A DNA stretch of 62,450 nt, taken from Metaruminococcus_A sp900762715. Lineage in GTDB: Bacteria; Bacillota; Clostridia; Oscillospirales; Ruminococcaceae. The position numbers and the translations under genes are program-made. Below, piece by piece: positions 32,068-41,631 of this stretch; positions within the stretch are counted from its first letter, which is position 1; every line of letters begins with the position of its first letter. The notes below the pieces were generated by a model. That model saw only the letters and a program-made list of their open reading frames with translations. It was not told the origin of the DNA and ran no database searches. The stretch lies in the NCBI GenBank assembly GCA_048204295.1, contig DBFBLF010000070.1, positions 1-62,450 of the forward strand, written 5' to 3'.

Positions 32068-35031
32068 TTATGGCATTTTTATCCGGATACTGCTTCCGGA
32101 AAGCCCAGGCTGAATTTGAAGCTGTACGGGAATCCGTTCCTTTAGCGCTTCTACGTGCGAAATAATTCCCACCAGGCGGCCGCTTTCTTTGAGAGAAAGG
32201 ATGCAGGAAACTGCTGCGTCCAGCGCCTGTGTGTCGAGCGAACCGAATCCTTCGTCAATAAACAGGGTGTCGATCCGGATTCCGCCGGAGTTTTCGGAAA
32301 TAGCGTCGGACAGGCCAAGCGCCAGGCAAAGGGCGCATTCAAAACTTTCGCCGCCGGACAGCGTATTGACGTGGCGGCTTTTGCCCGTATATGCGTCAAA
32401 AATATCCAAATCCAGCCCGGAAGCCCGTGTGCCTTTTTCTTTTTCCGTACGGCGGATAAGAGCGTAGCGGGAGTTGGTCATCCGCTCAAGCCTCAGGTTT
32501 GCCTTGGCGACAACCTCATCAAAATAGGAAGAAAGGACATAACGCTCAAGAGCAAGGCGCTGGGGGTTGTTTCCTCTGGAAATTTGGTAGAGCTCGTTTA
32601 CATTGTTATATTCTTTGGCGGTGCATTCGAGTTTTATCAGCAGCTTTTTGAGCCGCAGCAGGGCGGTGTAAAGCGTTTCGTATTCACTGTGAAGCTGCAG
32701 CGCTTTGCTGTTAAACCCTTTAATTTCTTCCAGCAGCGTTTCTTTTCGCCGTTTGAGCTCCTCAATTGGATACCGTTCTTTTCCCGCAAGCTCGCGTTTC
32801 AATTCCTCCAGAATATCCTCATTTTGTGTAACCTGCTGGTGGTAACGCGCCAATTCCTCTTCCAGTGAGCTGATTTGTGGAATAGAGAGTAATAGCTCGC
32901 GGAACTGTTCGGTAGAAAGGCCGTTGATAGAGAGACTGTCTTTTAGCGTTTTTTCAAGCTCTTCCGCTCTCTCTTTGTTCAAATTCAGCCGACTTGTTGA
33001 ATCTGCAATACGAGTCTGTAATTCTTCTAAACGGCTGACAGCTTTTTCCATGGCGCTTTTGGCTTCTTCTTTTTGTTTCTGCAGCAGGGCAATCTCATTT
33101 TCCGCATTTTTTTGCATTGTCAGCAGCTGCGCGGCAGGAATCCTGTCTTGGAGCTGTGCGCTGAGTTTTTCTACTTCTTTTTTTATGAGTGAAAGCTCCG
33201 TCTCAATTTTTACTGCCTCCTGCCGGAGCTGCCCAATCCTTTCTTCCAGTGCGGAAACATCTTGCGGCAGCTGAGCGTTTGAGCCTGTTTTTTTTGTTTT
33301 TTGTTCCGCCTGTTGAAGTTCATTCTGAAGCTGTGACAGGGAGCTGGCGTATTGTGAAACGATTGCTTCCAGCCAAACAGTATCATTATTTTGAAGGCAT
33401 TCGTCAACTGATTTTTGGGGTAGCAGGGCGGCGCAGGGGAAAAACTTTTCAGTGCATGCGCGGTAAACAGAATTATATTGGTCCAAAGCCGCGTCATATC
33501 CTGCTTTTAGCTCGTCCAGCTGCTCTGACACAATGGAATCCTGTTCAGATTTCGCTGGAGCCGGATGTTCTACAGAGCCGCAGACCGGGCAGGGAAAGCT
33601 GTCCTTCAACTGGCCGGCCAGGTATGCTGCCTGTGCGTTTAAAAAGAGGTTAAACCCTTTTGTGTACCGTTCTTTTTGATGCAGGTATTCTCTTTCCGCA
33701 CTTTTAAACGAACGAACGATCGTTAAAAAATCCTTGAGACGGCTGAGCTGTTCCGCAGCTTTATTTACGGCTTCGCTTTTTTCAAGGCAACATCCCCAGT
33801 CCGTCAGCACCGCTTCCTGGTCTTTCAGCTCTTTAACCTTCGCTAAAAGGATGTTTTCTTGTTTTTCCCTGTCTTCTAACTGAACCGCCAGCAGGGTTTG
33901 CTGCCTGTAAAATTCGGCCTTTTTTTGATATTCCGGCAGGCGGAGCATAGCTGTATTAGCCTCTGCATATTTCTGTGCGGTGACTTTTTGAGTCTGCTCA
34001 AATATTTTTACTTCTTTTGAAAGATGGTTTAATTGCTCGCTTTCTTCTTTGCAGAGCAGCTGAAAATCTTTTCTGCGGTCATCCAGGCTTTTAAGTTCAC
34101 GTACCTGTCGAAGTTTTTTTAACAGCTCCTGCTTTTGGAGCATTTCGTTTTTCTGGCCTTTTAAAATACCAGAGGTCCGCAATTCACGTTCAAGCCGGTC
34201 AAACTTTGCGTTCCATTCCGCAAAAAGTTCCAGGTTAAGCGCGCCGGTCTCCATTTGCTTTTCCGCCAATTGTTTCTGTAAAGCAGTGTATTCAATTTTT
34301 TTCTTGTTGAGCCGTTTCTCCATCTCTTCGGCTACAGTCTGGTAGTCGTCGGTTTCTTCGCTGCCTGAAAAAACATCGGCCGCATCCCTTACGGTTGTGG
34401 ATTGAACGGCCGAACGGCACTCAATTGAAAGTTCACGGTATTCCTGCTCCAGCTTGCGCGATTTAGCTTGAAGCCGGAGGGTAAAATCATTGTAAAGGTC
34501 GGTTGAAAAAAGCCTGCGGAAAATTTCCTGTTTTTCCCCGCTGTCGGCATTGAGCAGTTTGCGGAACTCGCCCTGCGGCAGCATGACTATTTTTTTAAAC
34601 TGTTCCCGCGTGAGTTTGAGAATATCGTGTATTTTTTTGCTGACTTCATTTATCCCGGTTATTACCGCGCCGTCGGGAAGGGTTAATTCGGCATATGCAG
34701 GGCGGGAGGACTCTGTTCCTCTCCGGGTGATGTAACGCTGTATGGGCTTCCGGAGCACTTGATAAACCGCCTGCCCGGAACGGAAAGAAAAGCTGACGGA
34801 ACACTCCTCCCCAGGTTCGGCGTAATCGCTTTTAAACTGGTCGGAATTGCGGAGCTCACCGCTCGCTTCACCGTAAAGGGCAAAGGTAATCGCATCAAAG
34901 ATCGTTGTTTTTCCACTCCCAGTCGGGCCTGAAATCATAAAAAGGCTTTCAGCCGCAAGCTCTGTAAAGTCGATATGCTGTTCTTGATTAAACGGGCCAA
35001 ACGCCTTTAGCGTCAATTCTATTGGAATCAT
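32068..35031 (-). CDS. sbcC: Exonuclease SbcCD, ATPase subunit SbcC
   Basis: A 987-residue SMC-like ATPase that with SbcD forms the bacterial Mre11-Rad50 nuclease, which opens DNA hairpins and blocked ends. Walker A GPTGSGKTTIFDA is near the N-terminus, long coiled coils flank a zinc hook CPVCG in the middle, and the ABC signature LSGGESF and Walker B lie near the C-terminus. It starts at ATG, 7 bases after sbcD, and is the second gene of the pair. Confidence 0.95.
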   Translation of the reverse strand: MIPIELTLKAFGPFNQEQHIDFTELAAESLFMISGPTGSGKTTIFDAITFALYGEASGELRNSDQFKSDYAEPGEECSVSFSFRSGQAVYQVLRKPIQRYITRRGTESSRPAYAELTLPDGAVITGINEVSKKIHDILKLTREQFKKIVMLPQGEFRKLLNADSGEKQEIFRRLFSTDLYNDFTLRLQAKSRKLEQEYRELSIECRSAVQSTTVRDAADVFSGSEETDDYQTVAEEMEKRLNKKKIEYTALQKQLAEKQMETGALNLELFAEWNAKFDRLERELRTSGILKGQKNEMLQKQELLKKLRQVRELKSLDDRRKDFQLLCKEESEQLNHLSKEVKIFEQTQKVTAQKYAEANTAMLRLPEYQKKAEFYRQQTLLAVQLEDREKQENILLAKVKELKDQEAVLTDWGCCLEKSEAVNKAAEQLSRLKDFLTIVRSFKSAEREYLHQKERYTKGFNLFLNAQAAYLAGQLKDSFPCPVCGSVEHPAPAKSEQDSIVSEQLDELKAGYDAALDQYNSVYRACTEKFFPCAALLPQKSVDECLQNNDTVWLEAIVSQYASSLSQLQNELQQAEQKTKKTGSNAQLPQDVSALEERIGQLRQEAVKIETELSLIKKEVEKLSAQLQDRIPAAQLLTMQKNAENEIALLQKQKEEAKSAMEKAVSRLEELQTRIADSTSRLNLNKERAEELEKTLKDSLSINGLSTEQFRELLLSIPQISSLEEELARYHQQVTQNEDILEELKRELAGKERYPIEELKRRKETLLEEIKGFNSKALQLHSEYETLYTALLRLKKLLIKLECTAKEYNNVNELYQISRGNNPQRLALERYVLSSYFDEVVAKANLRLERMTNSRYALIRRTEKEKGTRASGLDLDIFDAYTGKSRHVNTLSGGESFECALCLALGLSDAISENSGGIRIDTLFIDEGFGSLDTQALDAAVSCILSLKESGRLVGIISHVEALKERIPVQLQIQPGLSGSSIRIKMP

Positions 35032-35038
35032 TACGGCG

Positions 35039-36202
35039 TTACCTCCTGTCTTCTTCCACTACCTCATGAAAAATCGATTTTGCCAAAGCTTGTTTTGCAG
35101 GGTCCAAAATTTCACCGGTTATTTCCCGGTAAAAGTCCCCAAAAATTTCGTCCGGTGTTTGGCGGCGGAGCGTTTCAACGTTTTTAGTATTTACCGTGCC
35201 GCCGGAAGCGCGGTTAATATATTTTAACCCCAGTGCGTTTGGGTACACGCTTCGCAGCCGCGCCATTGCCTCCAGCTCGGGTTCGCTCTGCGTAATTTCG
35301 GCGAAGACGTAATCATCTGTACCACTGGGCGTTTCTCTGCCCATGTTTAAGATATCGTCAAAGCTCCCGCGGACGATCCGCAGATCGCGCAGTGGCTTGA
35401 TCCGTCGTTTGGAAATACGGATATCGCCCGGCGCGCCGCACTCAACGCACAGGATTTTTTTATTCTGGTTCGCCTCATCCACTGAATATTTGAGAAGGGA
35501 ACCGGAATAACGCGCCGTGTTGAGCCCTGCGCTCTGAGGCGCGTGCAGATGACCGAGAGCAACGTAATCAAAGTCCTTGAAATATCCGGTACAAATAAAA
35601 TCACTCCCGCCGACTGACAACTCGGATGAAAGAACTGCTTCGTTTTCACTTTTTTCAGATCCGGCTAGAAAGCCGTGCGTAATAAGGATGTTTCGTTGAG
35701 TATGGTTAAGCGTTTTTACAGTCTCTCCTAAAAGATAATTGTAGGCTTCCTCCGGTGTTCTAAGAGGAGTATCCGGAAATAGTGGCCGGATATCGCCAGG
35801 CTGGAAAAAGGGGAGAAGGTAAAAATTAACAGGCCCCTCGTCATCAGACAGGGTTACCATTTGAATTTTTTTCTGCAGTGAACCGACTAAAAACAACCCC
35901 TGCTTTTGGAGCAGCTTTCCCCCAAAGGAAAGGCGCTGCCGGCTGTCGTGGTTTCCGGCAATTGCCAGTACCGGGATTCCCAGCTCGGCGGTAATTTCAG
36001 TAAGGATGCTGTCCACAAGTTCGACCGCTTCGCCGCTCGGCACGCTGCGGTCATACAAGTCGCCCGCAACAATCAAAACGTCTGCCTTTTCCTCGGCAAG
36101 CAGAAGAACAAGCTGTTTCAGGTAATACCGCTGATCCTCCAGTAAATTGTGTTCCGCAACTGTTTTTCCAATGTGCCAGTCCGCTGTGTGGATTATTTTC
36201 AA
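35039..36202 (-). CDS. sbcD: Exonuclease SbcCD, nuclease subunit SbcD
   Basis: A 387-residue metallophosphoesterase nuclease. The metal-binding motifs HTADWHIGK, AGDLYDRS and GNHDSRQR are all visible, with THGFLAGS and GHLHAPQ further on. The start is TTG; its ribosome site (GGCGG) is modest. It precedes sbcC and diverges from purB. Confidence 0.95.
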   Translation of the reverse strand: MKIIHTADWHIGKTVAEHNLLEDQRYYLKQLVLLLAEEKADVLIVAGDLYDRSVPSGEAVELVDSILTEITAELGIPVLAIAGNHDSRQRLSFGGKLLQKQGLFLVGSLQKKIQMVTLSDDEGPVNFYLLPFFQPGDIRPLFPDTPLRTPEEAYNYLLGETVKTLNHTQRNILITHGFLAGSEKSENEAVLSSELSVGGSDFICTGYFKDFDYVALGHLHAPQSAGLNTARYSGSLLKYSVDEANQNKKILCVECGAPGDIRISKRRIKPLRDLRIVRGSFDDILNMGRETPSGTDDYVFAEITQSEPELEAMARLRSVYPNALGLKYINRASGGTVNTKNVETLRRQTPDEIFGDFYREITGEILDPAKQALAKSIFHEVVEEDRR

Positions 36203-36278
36203 GGAAACCGCCCGCCTTTCTTTGCGTTTATTTTACCGGGAATCCCGGTTTTTGTCAAAATAGTTAGCGGTTGTCTAC

Positions 36279-36307
36279 TTGTGAAAAAAGGGGGATTATG
36301 GTATACT
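36279..36307 (+). promoter_or_regulatory. Sigma-A promoter of purB
   Basis: TTGTGA (36279-36284), 17-base spacer ending in TGG, TATACT (36302-36307), an extended -10. The leader of about 35 bases shows no purine-riboswitch core. Upstream, ACCGGG-AAT-CCCGGT (36235-36249) plus T residues is a small hairpin of unclear meaning. Confidence 0.82.
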
Positions 36308-36349
36308 TTCTAAGTTATCTTGTTACGGAAATGATAAGGAGGACGTCCC

Positions 36350-37780
36350 ATGAGCAGGAATTACGAAAGCCCGTTCAGTACACGGTACGCAAGCCCTGAA
36401 ATGCAGGAGCTTTTTTCGGCCGATTTTAAATTCAAAACTTGGCGCAGGCTGTGGATTTCTTTGGCAAAGGCGGAGCAGAAATGCGGCCTTCCCATCACTG
36501 ATGCGCAGATCAGGCAGCTCGAAGAGCATGCGGAGGATATTAACTACGATGTGGCTGCGGCCCGCGAAAAAGAGGTGCGGCACGATGTTATGGCGCACGT
36601 TTACGCTTACGGCGTCCAGTGCCCTGACGCGAAGGGAATCATCCATTTAGGTGCTACCTCCTGCTACGTCGGCGATAATACCGACGTTATCATTATGCGG
36701 GAGGCGCTTAAGGTCGTTCGCCGGAAGCTTGTCAACGTTATGGCAAATCTTGCTTCCTTTGCCATGGAGTACCGTTCCATGCCCGCTCTTGCCTACACCC
36801 ATCTTCAGCCGGCACAGCTCACCACAGTGGGGAAACGTGCAACCTTATGGCTTAACGAGCTTTTAATGGATTACGAAGAAATCGAATACCGAATCGCATC
36901 ATTGAAACTGCTCGGCTCAAAGGGGACAACCGGCACCCAAGCGAGTTTTGTCGAACTCTTTGAAGGAGACAGCAAAAAGATTAAGGCGGTGGAAGATGCA
37001 ATTGCAAAAGACATGGGCTTTGACAGCGTTGTTCCGGTTTCCGGGCAGACCTATTCCCGTAAAGTAGACGCGCAGGTTCTTTCCACTTTGGGCGGAATTG
37101 CGCAGTCCGCCAGTAAATTTGCAACCGACCTGCGGTTGCTCCAGAATTTTAAAGAGATGGAAGAACCGTTTGAAGCGCATCAGATCGGTTCCTCGGCAAT
37201 GCCGTACAAACGCAATCCAATGCGGAGCGAGCGGATTACCGCCCTGGCGCGTTATGTGATCATTGATACCCTGAATCCGGCTTTTACCTCCGCTACCCAG
37301 TGGTTTGAGCGAACCCTTGATGACAGCGCCAACAAACGTATCTCAATTGCGGAAGGATTCCTGGCAATTGACTCGATCTTGAACATCATGCTCAACGTCA
37401 CCAAAGGGCTTGTGGTTTACCCAAAGGTAGTCGAACAGCGGGTGATGAAAGAACTGCCCTTTATGGCTACAGAAAATATCATGATGTCGGCTGTCAAAAA
37501 GGGCGGTGATCGTCAGGAGCTGCATGAAAAGCTCCGTACCCATTCCATTGCCGCCGCTAAGGTAGTGAAGGAAGAGGGGAAAGAAAACGATCTGATTGAC
37601 CGCATCTGCGCGGACAAATCGTTTAAACTCACCCGTGCGGAGATCGACGGTATTCTCAAGCCGATTAACTTTGTGGGGCGTTCGGTAGAGCAGGTAGAAG
37701 AGTATATTTCCACCTGCATCCAACCCGTTTTGGAAGAAAACAAGTCAATTTTAGGCGAAAGTGCTGAATTGTCTGTTTAA
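36350..37780 (+). CDS. purB: Adenylosuccinate lyase
   Basis: A 476-residue enzyme of purine synthesis acting on SAICAR and adenylosuccinate. The superfamily signature GSSAMPYKRNP is present (about residues 282-292), with GATSCYVGDN and YTHLQPAQ. AAGGAGG lies before the ATG. It is monocistronic here, with its own promoter and the secD promoter starting right after its stop. Confidence 0.96.
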   Translation: MSRNYESPFSTRYASPEMQELFSADFKFKTWRRLWISLAKAEQKCGLPITDAQIRQLEEHAEDINYDVAAAREKEVRHDVMAHVYAYGVQCPDAKGIIHLGATSCYVGDNTDVIIMREALKVVRRKLVNVMANLASFAMEYRSMPALAYTHLQPAQLTTVGKRATLWLNELLMDYEEIEYRIASLKLLGSKGTTGTQASFVELFEGDSKKIKAVEDAIAKDMGFDSVVPVSGQTYSRKVDAQVLSTLGGIAQSASKFATDLRLLQNFKEMEEPFEAHQIGSSAMPYKRNPMRSERITALARYVIIDTLNPAFTSATQWFERTLDDSANKRISIAEGFLAIDSILNIMLNVTKGLVVYPKVVEQRVMKELPFMATENIMMSAVKKGGDRQELHEKLRTHSIAAAKVVKEEGKENDLIDRICADKSFKLTRAEIDGILKPINFVGRSVEQVEEYISTCIQPVLEENKSILGESAELSV

Positions 37781-37782
37781 TA

Positions 37783-37811
37783 TTGACTTTATTTTTGATA
37801 CATTATATAAT
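37783..37811 (+). promoter_or_regulatory. Sigma-A promoter of secD-secF
   Basis: TTGACT (37783-37788) and TATAAT (37806-37811), with a 17-base spacer. A start near 37818 leaves about 54 bases before secD. Confidence 0.9.
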
Positions 37812-37871
37812 ATTTCGTGATATGCGTGTGCTTTGCGCGTATTATGAGAAAAACATTGGAGGAGTAGCCCC

Positions 37872-39290
37872 ATGAAACGAACGCCAAAACCAGTGTTTTT
37901 TATAGTTGCTGTTTTGACTTTGCTGTTTACATACCTTGCCTTTTTTGGCATTAACACAACATACGGCGACATCAAAACTGTAATTGTAAAAGGCGCGGAG
38001 GATATCCGGCTGGGTATTGATATCCGCGGCGGTGTCGACGTTACCTTTACCCCCGCGACCGACGCGAAGGACAGCGTAACCGCAGACCAGCTTGCCGCCG
38101 CTCAGGCTGTTATTGAGCAGCGTATGATTTCTGGAAATATTACCGACTATGAGATTTATTCCGACACCAACAATAAACGGATTATTGTCCGTTTCCCGTG
38201 GAAGTCGGATGAAACCAACTTTGACCCCGAAGCGGCAATTGAAGAACTCGGTGCAACCGCCATGCTTACATTCCGCGAAGGGTATGAGACAGATGAACAG
38301 GGCCTTCCGAGCGGTGTGACGAAAGAAAATATTATTCTCACCGGCAGCGACGTTAAATCGGCCAAGGCGGTTGTCGATACCGAGAAGAACGAGCCGGTTG
38401 TCCAGCTGACTCTCAACGAGTCCGGTGTGGAAAAGTTTGGTGAAGCAACAACCCGTCTTTCCAAGGAAAGTCCCCAGGGCTACATCTCCATCTGGATGGA
38501 TAACGATATGATCTCCAACGCCCAGGTCAAGGAGGCGCTGACGGATGGTACCGCCGTTATTTCAGGTGGTTTTACCTCAGAGTCGGCTCAGGCGCTTGCA
38601 AATAAAATTGAGGCCGGTGCCCTTCCGTTCAAACTTGAAACCTCAAATTTCAGCACCATCAGCCCGTCCCTTGGGCAGGGTGCTTTAGAAGCGATGATCA
38701 TCGCTGGCATCATTGCCTTTATTCTGGTTTCGGTCTTTATGATCGTTCTCTACCGTCTGCCGGGCGTCATAGCGGTTATAGCGCTGGCGGGGCAGATGGC
38801 TGGTTCCATTGCGGCTGTGTCCGGGTTTTTCCCTTTCTTTTCCAGTTTTACCCTGACCCTTCCGGGTATTGCCGGCATTATTCTTTCACTCGGTATGGGC
38901 GTTGATGCGAACGTCATCTCCGCTGAGCGTATCAAAGAGGAAATCAGGAACGGCAAGTCGATTGACGGGGCGCTCAATGCCGGTTATGAACGTGCGTTCA
39001 GCGCAATTTTTGACGGCAATATCACCATGGTAATTGTCGCCATTGTTCTGATGGGTGCATTTGGCCCGCCGGCGAGCCTGTTTTCTCAGCTTCTTTCGCC
39101 TATTTTCTTTATGTTCGGTCCGGTTGCCGCAGGTACAATCTATTCCTTTGGATATACCCTGCTGGTAGGTGTTATCTTCAACTTTGTCTTCGGCGTAACC
39201 TGTTCTAGGCTGATGCTGAAATCCATTTCGCGGTTTAAGATCTTTAGAAAGCCGCGTTATTACGGAGGTGATAAAGTTGAAAACGTCTAA
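37872..39290 (+). CDS. secD: Protein translocase subunit SecD
   Basis: A 472-residue membrane protein that uses the proton gradient to help proteins through SecYEG. One N-terminal membrane segment, the periplasm-facing P1 region (with LGIDIRGGVDVTF) and five C-terminal segments with TLPGIAGIILSLGMGVDANV are visible. GGAGGAG precedes the ATG. It overlaps secF. Confidence 0.95.
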   Translation: MKRTPKPVFFIVAVLTLLFTYLAFFGINTTYGDIKTVIVKGAEDIRLGIDIRGGVDVTFTPATDAKDSVTADQLAAAQAVIEQRMISGNITDYEIYSDTNNKRIIVRFPWKSDETNFDPEAAIEELGATAMLTFREGYETDEQGLPSGVTKENIILTGSDVKSAKAVVDTEKNEPVVQLTLNESGVEKFGEATTRLSKESPQGYISIWMDNDMISNAQVKEALTDGTAVISGGFTSESAQALANKIEAGALPFKLETSNFSTISPSLGQGALEAMIIAGIIAFILVSVFMIVLYRLPGVIAVIALAGQMAGSIAAVSGFFPFFSSFTLTLPGIAGIILSLGMGVDANVISAERIKEEIRNGKSIDGALNAGYERAFSAIFDGNITMVIVAIVLMGAFGPPASLFSQLLSPIFFMFGPVAAGTIYSFGYTLLVGVIFNFVFGVTCSRLMLKSISRFKIFRKPRYYGGDKVENV

Positions 39291-40239
39291 GATTTATGAT
39301 ATCATCGGAAAACGAAAAATCTTCTTTATCATTTCTTCCGCGATACTTTTATTGACAGTCGTTTTCTCGTTTGTTTTTGGTGTAAAGCTCGATATTGAGT
39401 TTGTCGGCGGTTCCATGGCAACCTATTCCTACACCGGGAATGTTGACGTTGACCAGGCGAGAGCGGTTACTGAGGAAACACTTGGAATGCAGGTGAGCAT
39501 CCAGCAGTCCCAGGATATTGCGACCGGTAAGGAAAACCTGGTTATTTCGGTCAACAGTACCGAAAGCCTGACGAAAGACGAGCAGGCCGCTATGACGGAC
39601 GCTCTAAAAAGAGAGTTTTCCGAAAATGAGTTCAACTTAGAGCAGATCAATAACGTCGACCCCGTCATTGGGCGTGAATTCCTTTTAAAATCCCTTTTGG
39701 CTGTCGGGGTTGCAAGCCTTCTGATGATTATTTACATTGCTTTCCGTTTCCGGAAAATCGGCGGCTGGTCTGCGGGTGTAATGGCGGTTCTGGCTCTGCT
39801 CCACGACGCGGTTGTTATTTATGCGGTCTTTGTAATTTTCCAAATTCCGCTCAATAATAATTTTATTGCGGCGGTTCTGACTATCCTCGGCTACTCTATT
39901 AACGCTACGATTGTTGTCTATGACCGTGTTCGTGAAAACCAGCGTCTGATGGGCAGTAAAGTACCGGTGGCGGAATTGGTCAATACCAGCGTCAACCAGT
40001 CGCTTTCCCGTTCAATCAATACCACGGTTGCAACTATCATTGCATTGGTTTCTGCCTGTGTACTGGCTTTAATTTTTAATGTTAATACAATTCTGACATT
40101 TGCTTTCCCGCTGATTATCGGCATGATTTCGGGTGTTTATTCTTCGCTGTGTATCTCCAGCTCTCTTTGGGTTGTTTGGCAGGAGCACAAAAAGAAGAAG
40201 AACAGCTACGCCAACCGCGTTGCAAAGAAAAAAGCGTAA
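39277..40239 (+). CDS. secF: Protein translocase subunit SecF
   Basis: A 320-residue partner of SecD with six membrane segments. The motif VKLDIEFVGGS near the N-terminus and ATIVVYDRVREN are typical. The TTG at 39277 is chosen because GGAGGTG (39264-39270) is six bases upstream; the in-frame GTG at 39268 is part of that site. It overlaps secD by 14 bases. Confidence 0.94.
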   Translation: MKTSKIYDIIGKRKIFFIISSAILLLTVVFSFVFGVKLDIEFVGGSMATYSYTGNVDVDQARAVTEETLGMQVSIQQSQDIATGKENLVISVNSTESLTKDEQAAMTDALKREFSENEFNLEQINNVDPVIGREFLLKSLLAVGVASLLMIIYIAFRFRKIGGWSAGVMAVLALLHDAVVIYAVFVIFQIPLNNNFIAAVLTILGYSINATIVVYDRVRENQRLMGSKVPVAELVNTSVNQSLSRSINTTVATIIALVSACVLALIFNVNTILTFAFPLIIGMISGVYSSLCISSSLWVVWQEHKKKKNSYANRVAKKKA

Positions 40240-40246
40240 TTTTTTC

Positions 40247-40277
40247 AAAAGCCGCTTCTGGAGAGAAGCGGCTTTTT
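40247..40277 (+). terminator. Intrinsic terminator after secF
   Basis: AAAAGCCGCTTCT (40247-40259) pairs with AGAAGCGGCTTTT (40264-40276) across GGAG, followed by T. The next gene starts only 24 bases later, so some readthrough may feed it. Confidence 0.92.
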
Positions 40278-40300
40278 ATCCTTTGAAGGGGGAAACCGAC

Positions 40301-41080
40301 ATGGTTCTTGGTGTTTCAACAGCCTGCATGTATCCTAAAAACTTGGAACTGGTTATCCAGCAGTATGGTGAGGCCGGTATCCGGGACATTGAGATATTTG
40401 TCAATACTTTCAGCGAACTGTCGCCGGAGTTTATTAGGCAGATGGAAGAGCAGCTGCGGCAATACAGAATGAATGTCCACGCATTTCACCCTTTTACCTC
40501 CGGCATGGAGCCGCTGATGATTTTCTCTGAGTATGAACGCCGTTTTGATGATATGTTGGATCTCTACCGCCGTTACTTTGAAATTATGCAGCGGTTTGGC
40601 GCCAAAATTTTTGTTTTTCACGGAGATCATAAAATGAGTATGGGCAGCGCTTCTTTTTATGCTGAAAGGTATTTCCGCCTTCGAGAAGCGGCTCGTCCAT
40701 ATGGGGTTATTTTTGCACAAGAGAATATTTCCCGCTGTAAATCCGGTATGCTTCCCTTTCTCAAGGAATTAACCGAGTTGTTAAAGGATGATATTTCTTT
40801 TGTTTTTGATATCAAGCAGGCCTTGCGTTCCGGGTATTCACCAATGGAGGTTTTGAATGTGATGGGGAAACGGGTGGTTCATGTTCATGCAAACGACCAT
40901 ACGCCGGAACAGGATTGCCTGTTACCAGGGGAAGGGAGCTTTGATTACAGGGGAATGTTTGATTTCTTTGCCGAAAATAAAATAATGCCCTCCGTTGTAA
41001 TTGAGGTCTACAGAAACAATTTTAAATGTGAGAACCAATTGGTAAAATCGCTGAATTTTTTAAATTCAATTTATTTATAA
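40301..41080 (+). CDS. Sugar phosphate isomerase/epimerase-like TIM barrel
   Basis: A 259-residue protein of the AP-endonuclease-2 type TIM-barrel family (xylose-isomerase-like). Metal-site candidates occur in VFHGDH, AQENISR (Glu), VFDIKQA (Asp) and VHANDH, ending with VVIEVYRNN (Glu). The substrate is unknown. The ATG at 40301 is preferred because GAAGGGGG lies eight bases upstream and longer frames run through the secF terminator. It follows secF and has no obvious promoter, so it may depend on readthrough. Confidence 0.75.
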   Translation: MVLGVSTACMYPKNLELVIQQYGEAGIRDIEIFVNTFSELSPEFIRQMEEQLRQYRMNVHAFHPFTSGMEPLMIFSEYERRFDDMLDLYRRYFEIMQRFGAKIFVFHGDHKMSMGSASFYAERYFRLREAARPYGVIFAQENISRCKSGMLPFLKELTELLKDDISFVFDIKQALRSGYSPMEVLNVMGKRVVHVHANDHTPEQDCLLPGEGSFDYRGMFDFFAENKIMPSVVIEVYRNNFKCENQLVKSLNFLNSIYL

Positions 41081-41260
41081 ATAACAAAACACAACTTTTT
41101 TGTATGAAAAATTGATTGTATATACTCAAAATTACTCTATATATAAATTGTTTTGTCAGGCTGTGTCAATATCTGCGAAATTTTAACCTTTTCTTTTGTG
41201 GCTTAATATAGTAAAATATCTCTGGTAACACAATCCTAAAGAAGTTGACGGTGATATGTT

Positions 41261-41515
41261 ATGAAGGAAACTGCGAGCGATGATCAAAGCTTGACGCAGT
41301 GCCACATATTGGAAGAAGAAATCTGCACTGAAGAATTGAATCATGAATTATGGTTTGGAATGTCGGTTATAGTAGATAATGAAATTGTTTGTACATATCA
41401 TTCTTTATCTCAACGGCGCGATCTTGTTGAACTGCTGATTGCTGACATTAACAGCGGTGCTGTTAGCTTACGCCAGCTAGAATTTATTATGGACGACTGG
41501 CTTAGAAGCTTGTAA
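41261..41515 (+). CDS. Small acidic protein of unknown function
   Basis: An 84-residue acidic protein. It has a conserved-looking core (GMSVIVDNEIVCTYHSLSQRRDLVELL), no membrane segment and no cysteine motif. I do not recognise it with confidence. GGTGA precedes the ATG. The 180 bases upstream are A/T-rich; I see no convincing promoter there. The nrdR promoter overlaps its stop codon. Confidence 0.6.
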   Translation: MKETASDDQSLTQCHILEEEICTEELNHELWFGMSVIVDNEIVCTYHSLSQRRDLVELLIADINSGAVSLRQLEFIMDDWLRSL

Positions 41516-41538
41516 ATTCTTTCTTATCTTGGTATAAT
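41510..41538 (+). promoter_or_regulatory. Sigma-A promoter of nrdR
   Basis: TTGTAA (41510-41515, overlapping the previous stop codon), a 17-base spacer ending in TGG, and TATAAT (41533-41538). Confidence 0.85.
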
Positions 41539-41554
41539 AAGGGCAAAGTAAATA

Positions 41555-41599
41555 CGGGTGTTCGGTTAGTGGTACAGGCGTTTTTAACCGGAGCACTCG
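41555..41599 (+). promoter_or_regulatory. Long hairpin in the nrdR leader
   Basis: CGGGTGTTCGGTTA (41555-41568) can pair with TAACCGGAGCACTCG (41585-41599) with one bulged base and a G-U pair. No T run follows, so it is not a terminator. It ends about 15 bases before the GAGGGGG ribosome site. Confidence 0.55.
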
Positions 41600-41631
41600 T
41601 TGTTTTATGAAATGAGGGGGAACTCCCGGAA

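Noticed and set aside
36235..36249. ACCGGG-AAT-CCCGGT followed by T residues between sbcD and purB
   Set aside because: A three-base loop and six-bp stem with no upstream transcript on the plus strand to terminate; probably incidental.
41134..41149. ACTCTATATATAAATT, resembling an NrdR box
   Set aside because: Only the A/T core fits the ACACTATATATAGTGT-type consensus; there is no paired second box and no nrd gene.
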